Source of the DNA: Archangium sp.
GTDB taxonomy: Bacteria; Myxococcota; Myxococcia; Myxococcales; Myxococcaceae
Reading direction: 5' to 3'
Assembly: GCA_022843845.1 (NCBI GenBank)
Contig: JALHMW010000018.1
Coordinates: 1 to 64,000, forward strand
DNA: 64,000 nucleotides
Position numbers and translations under genes: made by a program. Below the pieces are notes generated by a model, which saw only the letters and a program-made list of their open reading frames with translations, was not told where the DNA came from and searched no databases. Of the stretch, positions 63,801 through 64,000 are shown one piece after another. Within the stretch, counting starts at the first letter, position 1, and every line of letters starts with the position of its first letter.

Positions 63801-64000
63801 GAAACAGCATCACGCCGAACGCGTACCAGTCACTCTTCGGTCCGACGGGCCCCGACGCCGCCTGCTCTGGCGCCATGTACGCGACGGTGCCGACGATCGC
63901 CCTGCCCTGCTCCTCGGTGAGGCTGCCTGGCCCGCCAAGCTCGGCGACCAGCCCGAAGTCGAGGATCACGACGCGGCCTTCGCTCGTCACCATCACGTTC
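60892..64000 (-). CDS. Ser/Thr kinase-AAA ATPase-TPR signalling protein (5' end beyond the window)
   Basis: The gene enters from the right edge, and 1036 C-terminal codons are visible. The chain opens inside the kinase domain just after the HRD loop (NVMVTSEGRVVILDFG), so the DFG motif and APEQ are present while the nucleotide-binding lobe lies outside. An AAA_16-type ATPase follows (Walker A GAPGIGKT, Walker B VVLVDDAQW), then a helical region and TPR-like repeats to the end (AAEATLKAAGRAREQLAFARA). This kinase-ATPase-TPR order is a common myxobacterial receptor-like signalling design that resembles STAND proteins. It converges on the TIGR02996 gene across 68 bases with no clear terminator. 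Confidence 0.88.
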   Translation of the reverse strand, partial: NVMVTSEGRVVILDFGLVAELGGPGSLTEEQGRAIVGTVAYMAPEQAASGPVGPKSDWYAFGVMLFQALTGRLPFEGSPVDVMMDKQRRPAPSPKELNAAVPEELDALCVRLLKTQSSERPEGRDVLAALGAIAVPQAPAATLIGRTDELATLERAFEKTRTSGPRVVRVQGAPGIGKTALLKAFAQRVEMLGAVVLAGRCHERETVPFKAIDPLIDAMSRTLGTMSAERVDAIRPRDAWLLACMFPALNRVPAFRDAPPREVQEPLERRRRAILALRELFERLGERVPLVVLVDDAQWGDTDSVVLMEAILRPPEPPTVMVVTSIRDDGPVLPVGTVPIEILTLPPLHGDAALQVARLAGADEARAKACVQESGGNPLLLLQLLESAGQGEVTVDALWRRKVAQLAEPARRLLEVVAISVAPVDASLALEVAGVPQTQADLVPLLEGLHLVRLLPDERRLETWHERLRATVTSGVDEARVRSVHERLAVSMGERADADLDAVAFHFSAAGHGDRAAEATLKAAGRAREQLAFARAASLFRRALELLPLDDRRRFELSVALAECLANAGKGRDAAGAYASALAEPGVTSAVAGELPRLAAEQLLVSGHVDEGLVAISNVLGEMGMSLARTPPRAVGALLFRRLHLTLRGLSFDERPATQVDGVMLRRIDACWSVSVGLGMIDTIRGASFQTRQLLLALDAGEPWRISRALAAEAAFVATEGKKSEKRARELVRRAKAICERVGDARLRGLLAFCEGLTRFLVGDFKETKVRVTEAEALLREAGLGVSWEAASARLFSVWSLFYLGEIAELTRRVPALVREAQSRGDRYAVTSLTVGLANVSLLAAGQPDEARKAVAAAMAAWPSKSFHFQHYWAVLSDGLIGLYEGQPAPALEKLLNVWPDLQRTMLLRIQNVRIEALSLKGRLALAAGQADVAKDAVRELSRERVGWAHAQALVLQALIEPSRAERCLSEAIPLFEQHGMRLFAAATRLRLGGLQSAELGAANVRVARAWFETQDVKDPDAFARILVPELARRA

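Overview
The window is high-GC DNA coding on both strands with few gaps, and it looks like chromosome from a myxobacterium (phylum Myxococcota). Lineage signs are a C-terminal sorting signal of the MYXO-CTERM type (Cys-Gly-Cys, one membrane helix, Arg cluster) after a run of Pro-Asp-Ala-Gly repeats, several Hanks-type kinases and pseudokinases, an FHA-AAA regulator, a TIGR02996-type protein and many lipoproteins. No tRNA, rRNA, CRISPR array or insertion sequence was found. The only mobile element is the 3' end of a group II intron at the left edge.

Layout. 1-109: intron tail. 128-7391: a nucleotidase-like lipoprotein coupled to a TonB-dependent receptor, a ChaN-like protein, a TPR protein and a membrane protein with a retropepsin-like domain. 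7605-17620: energy metabolism, with sucCD on the minus strand and sdhCAB on the plus strand, separated by a surface protein, a small membrane protein and an MFS transporter. 17703-28335: a collagen-like lipoprotein, a PfkB sugar/nucleoside kinase, a 2329-residue envelope protein ending in an OmpA-type domain, and a secreted protein. 28364-31573: an Mla-type lipid transport operon (mlaE-mlaF-mlaD). 32278-41482: nine minus-strand genes, mostly overlapping by 1-4 bases (zinc ribbon, transmembrane pseudokinase, response regulator, two alpha/beta hydrolases, two M16 peptidases, pseudouridine synthase, DUF808 protein). 41525-49044: a HAD 5'-nucleotidase, small envelope genes and an ECF sigma / FecR / outer-membrane / RCC1 lipoprotein operon. 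49069-54012: a molybdopterin oxidoreductase coupled to a DUF72 gene, and a pseudokinase-kinase fusion. 54228-57641: dnaK with a clear terminator and a probable promoter, then a diacylglycerol-kinase-like gene. 57690-60823: an FHA-AAA regulator followed by a small beta-grasp-like protein, a ThiF/E1-like protein and a TIGR02996/leucine-rich protein. 60892-64000: a kinase-AAA-TPR signalling protein cut by the right edge.

Two themes stand out. First, 59085-60823 looks like a compact ubiquitin-like (Ubl plus E1) cassette, preceded by a regulator that has lost the sigma-54 contact loop. Second, catalytically dead proteins repeatedly sit with live relatives: a dead and a live hydrolase, a dead and a live M16 peptidase, and a dead and a live kinase domain in one chain. 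All functions are read from sequence motifs and gene order; no database search was possible.
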